Positions 1-6,110 of a stretch of DNA of 8,292 bases are shown here, piece by piece (position 1 is the stretch's first letter; every line of letters begins with the position of its first letter). A model generated the notes under the pieces. It had not been told where the DNA came from and did no database searches. It was given only the letters and a program-made list of their open reading frames with translations. Origin of the DNA: JAEUJT01 sp044225205 (GTDB lineage Bacteria > Myxococcota > Myxococcia > Myxococcales > Myxococcaceae); assembly GCA_044225205.1 (NCBI GenBank), contig JBGAIY010000371.1, positions 1 to 8,292 of the forward strand, read 5' to 3'. A program made the position numbers and the translations under genes.

Positions 1-1
1 A

Positions 2-640
2 TTCGACTGCGGCGAAGCGTGGTTCGCGGCCGCGGTGAAGAAGCATTCGGCCGACGAGGCCCGCCACGCCTCGCTGCTCGACGAACAAGTCGTGAAACTC
101 GGCGTCACCCGCGCACCGCCGCCGGCCGAATTGAACATGGTTCGCGCGCTCGACGACGCGCTCGACGGAGTCATGTCGAAGACACCGACGACGGCCGAAG
201 ACGTGATGCGGGCGTACTTGGTGCTGCAGGTCATTGAAGAGCGGGCGGTGAGTCAAATGCCGCTGTTCGTCGAGACGTTTCGTGAAGACGACCCTGACTG
301 CGCCCAAGTGTTCACCACCTTGCTCGTCGACGAGCGCCGCCACCTGCGCTGGTGCCACGCCATCGCCCGTCGCTTCGCGCCTTCGGTGGAGGTGCACGAC
401 GAAACCCTCACCCGCTTTCGCACCGTCGAAGCCCTCGTGTTCGCGCGCGGCACCATGACCAACTTGAGATACGTGCTCGACACTGGCCTGCTCGCCGGCC
501 CCTGGCACGTTCGACTCGCCTGGCGCGCACTGGCTGGCCTCTCGTCGCTCATTACCGTGCCACGAGGCACGGGGTTCACCGATCTGGCAAGTTGGTCGAC
601 CGGGCCCACCGGCTCCAAAGAAAACGCCGTCGCCCATTGA
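2..640 (+). CDS. Ferritin-like di-iron protein, 5'-truncated by window edge
   Basis: The frame is open from base 2 to a TGA at 638-640, giving 212 visible residues; the true start lies left of the window. A GTG at 35 is in frame but falls inside a helix (DCGEAWFAAAVKKHS), so I do not take it as the start. Counting from the first visible residue, there are two EXXH motifs, E19-A-R-H22 and E111-R-R-H114, plus an EE pair at 79-80 in a helix between them. This order (Glu/EXXH repeated over a four-helix bundle) is the ferritin-like/rubrerythrin metal-site pattern; the first helix would lie upstream. The role is therefore probably binding of a di-iron or similar centre, as an oxidase, oxygenase or iron protein, in the cytoplasm. 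No signal peptide can be assessed. The last roughly 60 residues are Ala/Leu-rich and lie outside the core. The exact subfamily and substrate cannot be told from here. Confidence 0.7.
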   Translation, partial: FDCGEAWFAAAVKKHSADEARHASLLDEQVVKLGVTRAPPPAELNMVRALDDALDGVMSKTPTTAEDVMRAYLVLQVIEERAVSQMPLFVETFREDDPDCAQVFTTLLVDERRHLRWCHAIARRFAPSVEVHDETLTRFRTVEALVFARGTMTNLRYVLDTGLLAGPWHVRLAWRALAGLSSLITVPRGTGFTDLASWSTGPTGSKENAVAH

Positions 641-653
641 AGAGCGACGGCGT
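617..653 (-). terminator. Intrinsic terminator of the esterase gene
   Basis: On the minus strand a perfect 10-bp stem (ACGCCGTCGC / GCGACGGCGT, plus-strand arms 624-633 and 644-653) encloses a 10-nt loop and is followed directly by TTTTCTTT. It begins 28 nt after the TAA of the depolymerase gene. The T-run occurs only on the minus side, so it ends the leftward transcript. The left arm and loop cover the stop codon (638-640) of the convergent ferritin-like gene. Confidence 0.8.
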
Positions 654-681
654 CGGCACCATCAGGCGCTGAAGTTGGTAC

Positions 682-2064
682 TTACGGGCACTTGCCGGCG
701 AGCCAGGTGCTGCCGTCGGTGGTGTGCACGGTGGCTTGCACGAACACGTTCCAGAACCCCAGCTGCGTGCCGCCGGCGCAGGCGTACATGAGCCACGAGC
801 CGCAGCGCACCGCTTTGCCCGAGGCGACGAGGTTGTAGGTGGTGTCGGTCGTCTGTTGGCACGAGCCGGGGCCCGCGTCGCTTTGGCCGGCGTCAACGGG
901 GCCGGCGTCGGGCTTGCCCGCGTCGACCGGGCCGGCGTCGGGTTGACCCGCATCGGGCTTGCCGGCGTCGGGTTGGCCCGCGTCGGGCTTGCCGGCGTCA
1001 GGTTGACCCGCGTCGGGCTTGCCCGCGTCGACCGGGCCGGCGTCGGGTTGGCCCGCGTCGACCGGGGGCGGGGTCGCGCCGGTGATGCCGAAGAACTTCG
1101 CAATGTAGAACGACGAGCAAATGCCCACGTTGAGCACGTACTGCGCGGCAGTGCCGCAGCCGTTCGCGGAGTCGATGGCGGCACCATGGTCCATACCGGA
1201 GATGCCCCAGACTTCGATGAGCGTGTTGCCTTGACCGTCTTTGAATTCGCGGCGGGTCGCCTTGTTGACCGAAGTGTCGGTGACGTCAGCCGTCTCGTCG
1301 ATGCCGTGCACGTTCGACCACTGACGGAGCATCTGCGTCGTGTTGTTCGGGTCGACCACGCTGTCGGCGGTGCCTTGCCAAATGGCCACGCGCGGGTACT
1401 TGCCGGTGTAGTTGGGGTTGGCGGCGCGCACGCGGTCACCCCATTCTTGCTCGCTCAAGGTCTTGCCCGGCTTGAGGCAGCCCGACACTTCGCTGAACGT
1501 CGTGGTGCAGTTGTAGGGGATGCCGGCGACCGTGGCTCCGGCGGCGAAGACTTCGGGCCACACGGCCATCATCAATGAAGTCTGCGCGCCGCCGCCTGAG
1601 AAGCCCGTCACGAAGACGCGCGACGAATCAATCGAATGGTCGGTCTTCATTTGGTCGATCATTTCTTTGATCGACTCGTTCTCGCCTTGCCCACGCTTGA
1701 TGTTGGTGGGGTCGCCGAACTCACCGCCCCAGTTGAAGCAGCGCAGTTGGTTGTTGCTGGTCGTCTGCTCCGGGTAGAGCACGTAGAACTTGTACTTGTC
1801 GGCGAGCGCGTTCCACCCGACGTTGGTGTAGTCGGCCGCGGTCTGCGTGCAGCCGTGCATCGCCACCACCAACGGCGCGTTGGCCGGCATGTTCGCGGGC
1901 ACGTACTTGTACATGTTCAACGCGCCTGGGTTCGGCCCGAACGACGTGACCGCCGTGAGGCTCGAAGTCGTCGAAGTCGTCAGGTCGTCGCCAACCCCCA
2001 GCTCCACGCCCGGCCCGCAAGCCCACAACCCCAAACACGCAACGACGGTGACAATTCGCTTCAT
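682..2064 (-). CDS. PHB-depolymerase-family esterase lipoprotein with DAG-repeat linker
   Basis: 460-aa predicted esterase of the Esterase_PHB family (alpha/beta hydrolase), expected to hydrolyse polyhydroxyalkanoate or another ester outside the cytoplasm. The start is the ATG at 2064, preceded by AGGAG (2073-2077) 8 nt upstream; a frame extension to 2154 adds 30 residues ahead of the signal peptide and is rejected. Residues 1-16 (MKRIVTVVACLGLWAC) form a lipoprotein signal with lipobox LWAC, lipidated Cys16. The catalytic domain covers about 40-330: oxyanion-loop HGCTQTAADY (70-79), lipase box GFSGG with nucleophile Ser156, probable Asp234 (GTADSVV) and His293 (GMDHG). Residues 335-398 are 13 DAG-containing units. 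Residues 401-460 form a small module with four Cys (402, 421, 429, 459) and a G-x-W-N-x-F core, resembling the C-terminal module of other depolymerase-family esterases. The gene ends in its own terminator. An exact polymer substrate cannot be assigned. Confidence 0.88.
   Translation of the reverse strand: MKRIVTVVACLGLWACGPGVELGVGDDLTTSTTSSLTAVTSFGPNPGALNMYKYVPANMPANAPLVVAMHGCTQTAADYTNVGWNALADKYKFYVLYPEQTTSNNQLRCFNWGGEFGDPTNIKRGQGENESIKEMIDQMKTDHSIDSSRVFVTGFSGGGAQTSLMMAVWPEVFAAGATVAGIPYNCTTTFSEVSGCLKPGKTLSEQEWGDRVRAANPNYTGKYPRVAIWQGTADSVVDPNNTTQMLRQWSNVHGIDETADVTDTSVNKATRREFKDGQGNTLIEVWGISGMDHGAAIDSANGCGTAAQYVLNVGICSSFYIAKFFGITGATPPPVDAGQPDAGPVDAGKPDAGQPDAGKPDAGQPDAGKPDAGQPDAGPVDAGKPDAGPVDAGQSDAGPGSCQQTTDTTYNLVASGKAVRCGSWLMYACAGGTQLGFWNVFVQATVHTTDGSTWLAGKCP
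871..1062 (-). repeat. In-frame 15-bp minisatellite encoding a DAG-rich linker
   Basis: Thirteen consecutive units (residues 335-398 of the esterase) read VDAG, then twelve 5-residue units of types QPDAG, KPDAG, PVDAG and QSDAG. Each full unit is 15 bp, so copy-number change keeps the frame. At DNA level the units differ mainly at third positions and in the first two codons. Such Asp-Ala-Gly/Pro linkers are typical of myxobacterial surface lipoproteins and probably act as a flexible spacer between the catalytic domain and the C-terminal module. Confidence 0.92.
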
Positions 2065-2072
2065 CTGGTCTG

Positions 2073-2077
2073 CTCCT
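2073..2077 (-). promoter_or_regulatory. Shine-Dalgarno of esterase gene
   Basis: AGGAG on the minus strand, 8 nt before the ATG at 2064. It fixes the start in front of the lipoprotein signal peptide, not at the upstream in-frame start at 2154. I see no convincing promoter hexamers in 2078-2172, so the gene may be transcribed from an atypical promoter there or by read-through from the LRR genes. Confidence 0.7.
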
Positions 2078-2172
2078 GGTGGGCGACGTGCGACAGCGAC
2101 TCCAACTGTGGGTACGCGCCCTAGCCCAGTTTGAGAACTTGAACAAGCCGTCATGACGCGATGCGTTAGATC

Positions 2173-3202
2173 TCAGAATCGCCACCGACGCCAACGACTC
2201 CCGCCGGTTGGAGCGCCGACCCGCACCTGCGCGTCGCCCATGGCCTCGGCCAGCGACTCCCAAGTTGAGTGTTCATTCATGATGACGGTCAGCCGATCAG
2301 CGCTGAGCTTGGTCGACTCGACATGAATGACGAGGGGCGCGGCCCGGGCCACGAGTGCCCGCCACTGCGGTGAAATGGGCGTGCCGGCGCCTTCGGCGGC
2401 GAGGTGCGGCAGGTCGACCGTCAGCTCGCGCAAGGCGGGCGTCAATGCCGGGTCACCCAACGCGGTGAAGTCGTCATCGTCGCTCCAGCGAACGACCGGC
2501 AACACGAGGTGCTGCACCTGTTTGAGGGCCGGCGCCAAGCGGGCGACGGTGTGGGGCGCCACCTCGCCCGCGCCCAAGGTCAACCGGGTGAGCGCCGGCC
2601 GCTGAGGCGCGGGGTGAGACCCTGGCCCCGCCGGCCCGAACCGGCTCCCTGACAGGGCGAGCGAACTCGCGTGCACGACCCAGGTGGGCGACCAGCGTCA
2701 CCGGGTCGAGCTCGTCTCCGTCGGTGACTTCGAGTTTGCGCAGCGGTGTCAACGTGGCCTGCGCTTCGAGCAGCGCCCGAGCCGGCACCGTCACCTCGTG
2801 AGGAAAACCGCGCTGCCAGCCGACGTCGGTGGCCCCCGGCACGAAGAATTCGGCCCAGCGGCGCAGCGACGGCTCGACGTCACACAGCCGGCGACGCTGC
2901 CGAATGATTTCGAGCGGCACGCCGGCGGTACGGGTGCCGGCGAGCACTTCGTCGAGCATGGCCGGCAACATTTTTTCGCGCAGGCCCCGCGCGCCGCCCG
3001 CTGAATTCCACGCCCAGGTTTCCCAATTCACCTGCGCGGCGGCGAGGGCCACCTGGAGCGCGATGAATTCACCGAACGCTTCGCCACGGGCTTGCAAGGC
3101 GTCGGCGAGTACCAGTCGGGGCGCGTCGTCTTCGGGCGCCGACAGCACGGCTTCGAGCAAGTGCCATTCGGCCGGGGAAAAGCTGAGCGGCCCCTCACGC
3201 AT
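2173..3202 (-). pseudogene. TIGR02996-type leucine-rich-repeat gene, split by a frameshift
   Basis: Starts at ATG 3202, overlapping the end of the upstream LRR gene by 8 bp (ATGCGTGA), and ends at TGA 2173-2175. The span is 1030 bp, one base more than a whole number of codons. Residues 1-174 are in one frame and the rest in another. Residues about 12-52 (LLEAVLSAPEDDAPRLVLAD, then GEFIALQ) match the TIGR02996 repeat-companion domain that precedes leucine-rich repeats. Next come a W-x-RGF motif (129-133), common after this domain, and LRR-like strands such as LRKLEVTDGD and LTRLTLGAGEV. The first frame turns Arg/Ala/Pro-rich after VAHLG and stops at 2474; the second gives sensible LRR sequence from its in-frame GTG at 2676. 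Dropping one base of the CCC at 2679-2681 restores a 342-aa protein reading VAHLVVHASSLALSG. It is either a decayed gene or a sequence error. The protein has no signal peptide and its function is unknown. Confidence 0.72.
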
Positions 3203-4253
3203 CTTCGCTGGCGCGCAATGGGTAGTAACGACCCGTTGAGAGCACCTCGATGCCATCGGCTTCGGGAAAAGGGCGACCCCAGGCCGCCACGTCAGAATCG
3301 AACGACTCGAGCTGCGAGCCCAACGCACTCGCCTTGAACTTGGCGGCGAACGCGGAGGCTTGCTCGGGCGTGCCGACGTCGACGGCGTGCACCCCCAACC
3401 GCGCCAGCCGGGGGAACAAGGGGGCCACCAGCAGTGGCTCGAGCCTCGCCAAAGAAAAGTCACTGAGCCACAGCCTCAGCGTCGTCAAGGTGGGCCAGCT
3501 CTTCGCGGCGAGCGCGGCCACGAGCGCGTCGTCGGGGCGCAAGCACCACACTTCGAGGTGGCGCAGGTTCGGCAAGGCCTGCAGCTCGCCCTGCGTCGGC
3601 CAGGTAAACTCGCCCGCGCGCAATTCGAGCCGCCGCAGGTTCGTGAAGTGTTGGCACAACGGCCCCACGTCGATGCCCGTGGCCTCGAATTCTTCGACCG
3701 CTTCATACGACATGAAGGTCAACCCGGTGGCCCAAGGCGGCACCCCCTCGGCGGCGAGCACGTCGTTCGCTTCGAGGCCGTCGAACGCTTCGATTTCAAC
3801 GTGGTCGACGCCCTCGAGCGGTTCACCCCGCACCAGAATCGGGTACTCGTCGTCGTCGATGCCGCTGATGGTGACCTTGACGCGCGGGGGCCGAACTTCC
3901 CACGCGTCGGGCCAGTCTCCGTCGTTGGCGGGCGGCGGGCCGGGGGGCGCTTTCACCGTGAGCGAGCGCGGCGCGGGGGCGGGTTCTTCGACCCGCGGAG
4001 TCACGTGAAACGGCACCGCCTTCGGAGGGTCTCGGTGCGCCGCCGAAAAGCCGTCACGAACGGCGCCTTCAATGGCGGCGATGAAGGCGTCTTTCGCCGC
4101 CGCGCTGTTGAAGTGAGACGACGACTCGCGCTTCGCCCCCTGCGTCACCACCGTCTTGCCGTCGAGCATCACCACCAGCCGTTCGGTGCCGCGTTCCAGC
4201 ACGCACTCTTGGCGCTCGAGGGCTTGTTTCACGAGATCTGCGGTCGAGTTCAT
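3195..4253 (-). CDS. Leucine-rich-repeat protein with WGR-like N-terminus
   Basis: 352-aa protein from ATG 4253 to TGA 3195-3197; only a weak GAGAG lies upstream (12 nt), so the start is moderately sure. No signal peptide is seen, so it is probably cytoplasmic. Residues about 15-73 (G-K-T-V-V-T-Q-G, then F-x-S-x-x-A-A-K and a final DGF) resemble the second half of a WGR domain without the WGR triplet; this is a weak match. Residues 75-125 are a Pro/Ala-rich linker. From about 200 there are irregular leucine-rich repeats: FTNLRRLELRAGEF (203-216), LPNLRHLEVW (227-236), WPTLTTLRLWLSDF (253-266) and FPRLARLGVHAVDVG (280-294). It is the first gene of a two-gene unit with the TIGR02996-type gene. 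LRR proteins of this sort in Myxococcota are presumed binding modules; no partner is indicated. Confidence 0.82.
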   Translation of the reverse strand: MNSTADLVKQALERQECVLERGTERLVVMLDGKTVVTQGAKRESSSHFNSAAAKDAFIAAIEGAVRDGFSAAHRDPPKAVPFHVTPRVEEPAPAPRSLTVKAPPGPPPANDGDWPDAWEVRPPRVKVTISGIDDDEYPILVRGEPLEGVDHVEIEAFDGLEANDVLAAEGVPPWATGLTFMSYEAVEEFEATGIDVGPLCQHFTNLRRLELRAGEFTWPTQGELQALPNLRHLEVWCLRPDDALVAALAAKSWPTLTTLRLWLSDFSLARLEPLLVAPLFPRLARLGVHAVDVGTPEQASAFAAKFKASALGSQLESFDSDVAAWGRPFPEADGIEVLSTGRYYPLRASEDA

Positions 4254-4309
4254 AGGTCTGTTTTGCTCTCAATTTTCGCGCTTGGGCACCACGACTGCAT
4301 CGAAACATC

Positions 4310-4349
4310 GCTTGAACGGGTAACCCTGTCATTTGACTGCCGTTCAAGC
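4310..4349. repeat. 10-bp inverted repeat, possible operator
   Basis: Perfect arms GCTTGAACGG (4310-4319) and CCGTTCAAGC (4340-4349) are separated by 20 bp. The spacer starts with part of a smaller odd palindrome GGGTAACCC (4318-4326). No T-run follows on either strand, and it lies between divergent starts, so a regulator site fits better than a terminator. No known consensus is matched. Confidence 0.5.
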
Positions 4350-4434
4350 CACGAGCCAAAGACGACTCGCCAGACCTGGCAAGACCGAAGGAGGCGCGGG
4401 CGCCGTTTCGTGGTTTGGTTCAAGCCAGTCTTTC

Positions 4435-4441
4435 GGGGAGG
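4435..4441 (+). promoter_or_regulatory. Strong Shine-Dalgarno that sets a GTG start
   Basis: GGGGAGG lies 6 nt before the GTG at 4448. An in-frame TTG at 4415 would place this element inside the coding region and put charged residues ahead of the hydrophobic signal segment, so the GTG at 4448 is preferred. Confidence 0.75.
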
Positions 4442-4447
4442 CGCCAG

Positions 4448-6100
4448 GTGAGCCTGCTGCTGCTCGGTCTGTTGGCCGCGAACGCAACGTCGGGCGTTCA
4501 GTTCGAGTCTGAACGCGAAGTGACGCAATGCCGAATGCGGCTCGTCACTTTTCGCAATGAAACCGAAGGCTGGGCGCTCGATGCGTGTGGCGGCGTGTTC
4601 AAGACCGATGACGGCGGCCTGGGCTGGCACGTCATCACGCTGGCCGAGTTCGTCGCTGACGGTCGTACCATTGCCGAATTTTACTGGGCGAACGACTCGG
4701 TCGCGCTCGCCGTCGGCCGGCTCCACGGCCACGTTCTTCGCACGAGTGACGGAGGCGCTTCGTGGCAATCGGTGCGACTGCCGTCGAAAAGCAGCGCTCC
4801 TTCGGTCGCGCAGGTCGCGGGCTCGGGCCTCCAGGTCTGGCTGTGTGATTCGGAGGGTCAGGTCTGGCGAACCGACGACGGGGGCGCCAACTGGCGCGGA
4901 GTTGACCTTTCGGGCCAGCATTGTCGGTCGGTGGTCGTCAGAGGCCCGCTCGATGTGACCGTGCACACGTACGATTCGGTGTCGTCGACGGTCGACGGCG
5001 GCAAACACTGGCTGCGGCGGCCACGCGTCGGTTCTGCCGAACTCTTCGACAGTGGTGCTCCCACAGGTCACGTCGACTCCGCGCGCTGGCTCGATGAAAA
5101 GACCGGTTGGGTGTCGCCTGAGTTCGGCCCGGTGTTCAAGACGGTGAACGGCGGCAAAACCTGGCAAAGCGTCGGCGTCGCGGGGCTCGACGTGCCCCTG
5201 CTTCGTCACACGAAAACCGAGGCCCAAGGGCGAATCACGGTGTGGGTTGAGGGCCCCGGTCTGCATGAAGCGGTGCCCGTGCTGGAGTCGAAGTCTGAGA
5301 GCAAGCCGGTCGCACGAGGGGTGCACGGCGCGGCCGTGTTGCGGGGTGAGTTGCTTGAACTGTACGAGCACGGCGAATTGATTCGGGTGACGCCGCTCGC
5401 CCGCGAGCGCGCCCTCGAGCCCACGGAGCTGGCCGGCCGCGGGCAGCTCAATTCAATGGAACACTGGGGGTGGTCGCGCGGGCGCGTGCTGTGGTCACAC
5501 GACGGCGGCAAGACGTGGCTGCGCGTCGGCCCGACCCCGGCCGAAACGGTCGACCGCATGGTCTTTCTCAATTTTCACCAAGGCATCGCCGTCGCGGGGG
5601 CAGCGACGTTTCGCACCGACGACGGAGGCCGAACGTGGAAGCCCAGCACCAGCCCTTCGCTCGACGCTTTCGAAATGGAGGGCCCCAAACAGGTCAACCC
5701 CCTTCGCTGCTTGGCCCAGGCACCGAAGGCCCAGCTCGAGATTTCGTCTCACACGTCTGACTGCTTCGCGTCGACCGACGCTCCGGCGGTCACGGTCGTC
5801 TTTTCTGGGGGCACGGCGACGGTGCGCCAGGAGCGTTCAACCAGAGCCCTCGACCGAACCCAAACGGCAGACCTGATCACCCGACTCACAGCGATTTTCG
5901 AGCGCCCCGAAGTGTTGTCTTCGGGAGGCGACACCAGCTCGACCACGACCACGCTCCGGTGGTCGTGCGGTGAGCGCCCCCAAGAAGAAGTGAGCTACAC
6001 GACCAATTTGCCGCCGGGCGACGTTACGCCGCCGGTGGTGTCTCGCGCGGTAGAACTCGAAAAAGTGGCGTCACGGTATCAGGCCGCGGTCAGACACTGA
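4448..6100 (+). CDS. Probably exported beta-propeller protein with seven Asp-box repeats
   Basis: 550-aa protein starting at GTG 4448 behind GGGGAGG. The N-terminus (MSLLLLGLLAANATSG) is a short hydrophobic signal without basic residues, so export is likely but atypical. Seven Asp-box/BNR-type motifs (S/T-x-D-x-G-x-x-W) are visible: TDDGGLGW (53-60), SDGGASW (100-106), TDDGGANW (142-149), TVDGGKHW (181-188), TVNGGKTW (232-239), SHDGGKTW (350-357) and TDDGGRTW (390-397). Spacing is 39-51 residues except for a 118-residue gap after the fifth box. This pattern is that of sialidase-like or YCF48-like beta-propellers. I see no sialidase catalytic signature (no Arg triad or FRIP motif), so an enzymatic role is not supported. 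Residues 412-550 form a separate C-terminal region with four Cys (421, 439, 507 and one isolated earlier in the propeller at 428 is absent), of no family I recognise. The gene ends 10 bp before the convergent TPR gene. Confidence 0.83.
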   Translation: MSLLLLGLLAANATSGVQFESEREVTQCRMRLVTFRNETEGWALDACGGVFKTDDGGLGWHVITLAEFVADGRTIAEFYWANDSVALAVGRLHGHVLRTSDGGASWQSVRLPSKSSAPSVAQVAGSGLQVWLCDSEGQVWRTDDGGANWRGVDLSGQHCRSVVVRGPLDVTVHTYDSVSSTVDGGKHWLRRPRVGSAELFDSGAPTGHVDSARWLDEKTGWVSPEFGPVFKTVNGGKTWQSVGVAGLDVPLLRHTKTEAQGRITVWVEGPGLHEAVPVLESKSESKPVARGVHGAAVLRGELLELYEHGELIRVTPLARERALEPTELAGRGQLNSMEHWGWSRGRVLWSHDGGKTWLRVGPTPAETVDRMVFLNFHQGIAVAGAATFRTDDGGRTWKPSTSPSLDAFEMEGPKQVNPLRCLAQAPKAQLEISSHTSDCFASTDAPAVTVVFSGGTATVRQERSTRALDRTQTADLITRLTAIFERPEVLSSGGDTSSTTTTLRWSCGERPQEEVSYTTNLPPGDVTPPVVSRAVELEKVASRYQAAVRH

Positions 6101-6110
6101 GCAACTTGAG

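Larger units (their letters stand above)
4254..4447. promoter_or_regulatory. Divergent intergenic region between LRR unit and propeller gene
   Basis: This 194-bp non-coding stretch must hold the promoters of both the leftward LRR pair and the rightward propeller gene. It is locally richer in A/T than its flanks near 4261-4275 and 4331-4347. I see no good paired sigma70 hexamers: TTGACT (4333-4338) has only a poor -10 (CCAAAG) at 17-bp spacing. Its notable content is an inverted repeat at 4310-4349 and a third copy of the same word at 4418-4427. Confidence 0.5.

Noticed and set aside
871..1062. CRISPR-like tandem array
   Set aside because: Repeats are 15 bp, contiguous without unique spacers, and in frame within a protein linker.
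576..1578. Long open frames on both strands across the esterase gene, including repetitive Thr/Pro/Ala and Gly/Val/Ala products
   Set aside because: They arise because the 15-bp repeat lacks stops in other frames; the esterase frame alone has catalytic motifs, signal peptide and Shine-Dalgarno.
2118..2146. Minus-strand TTGTTC / TAGGGC at 17-bp spacing as an esterase promoter
   Set aside because: Only 3/6 and 2/6 matches to consensus; not better than chance in this sequence.
2065..2154. N-terminal extension of the esterase to 2154
   Set aside because: It would bury the lipoprotein signal peptide 30 residues inside the protein, and the AGGAG at 2073-2077 points to the ATG at 2064.
2670..2690. 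Programmed ribosomal frameshift in the TIGR02996-type gene
   Set aside because: No known slippery sequence, internal Shine-Dalgarno or downstream structure is evident; ordinary mutation or sequence error is simpler.
4331..4348. Myxobacterial LexA box around GTTCAAG
   Set aside because: The bases before GTTCA do not fit the LexA consensus I recall for Myxococcus, and the end reads GTTCAAG where GTTCAG is expected.
4250..5371. Long minus-strand open frame (373 codons) antisense to the propeller gene
   Set aside because: It is Arg/His-rich with no recognisable domain and no start signal, and it overlaps a gene with clear Asp-box repeats; it is a high-GC shadow frame.
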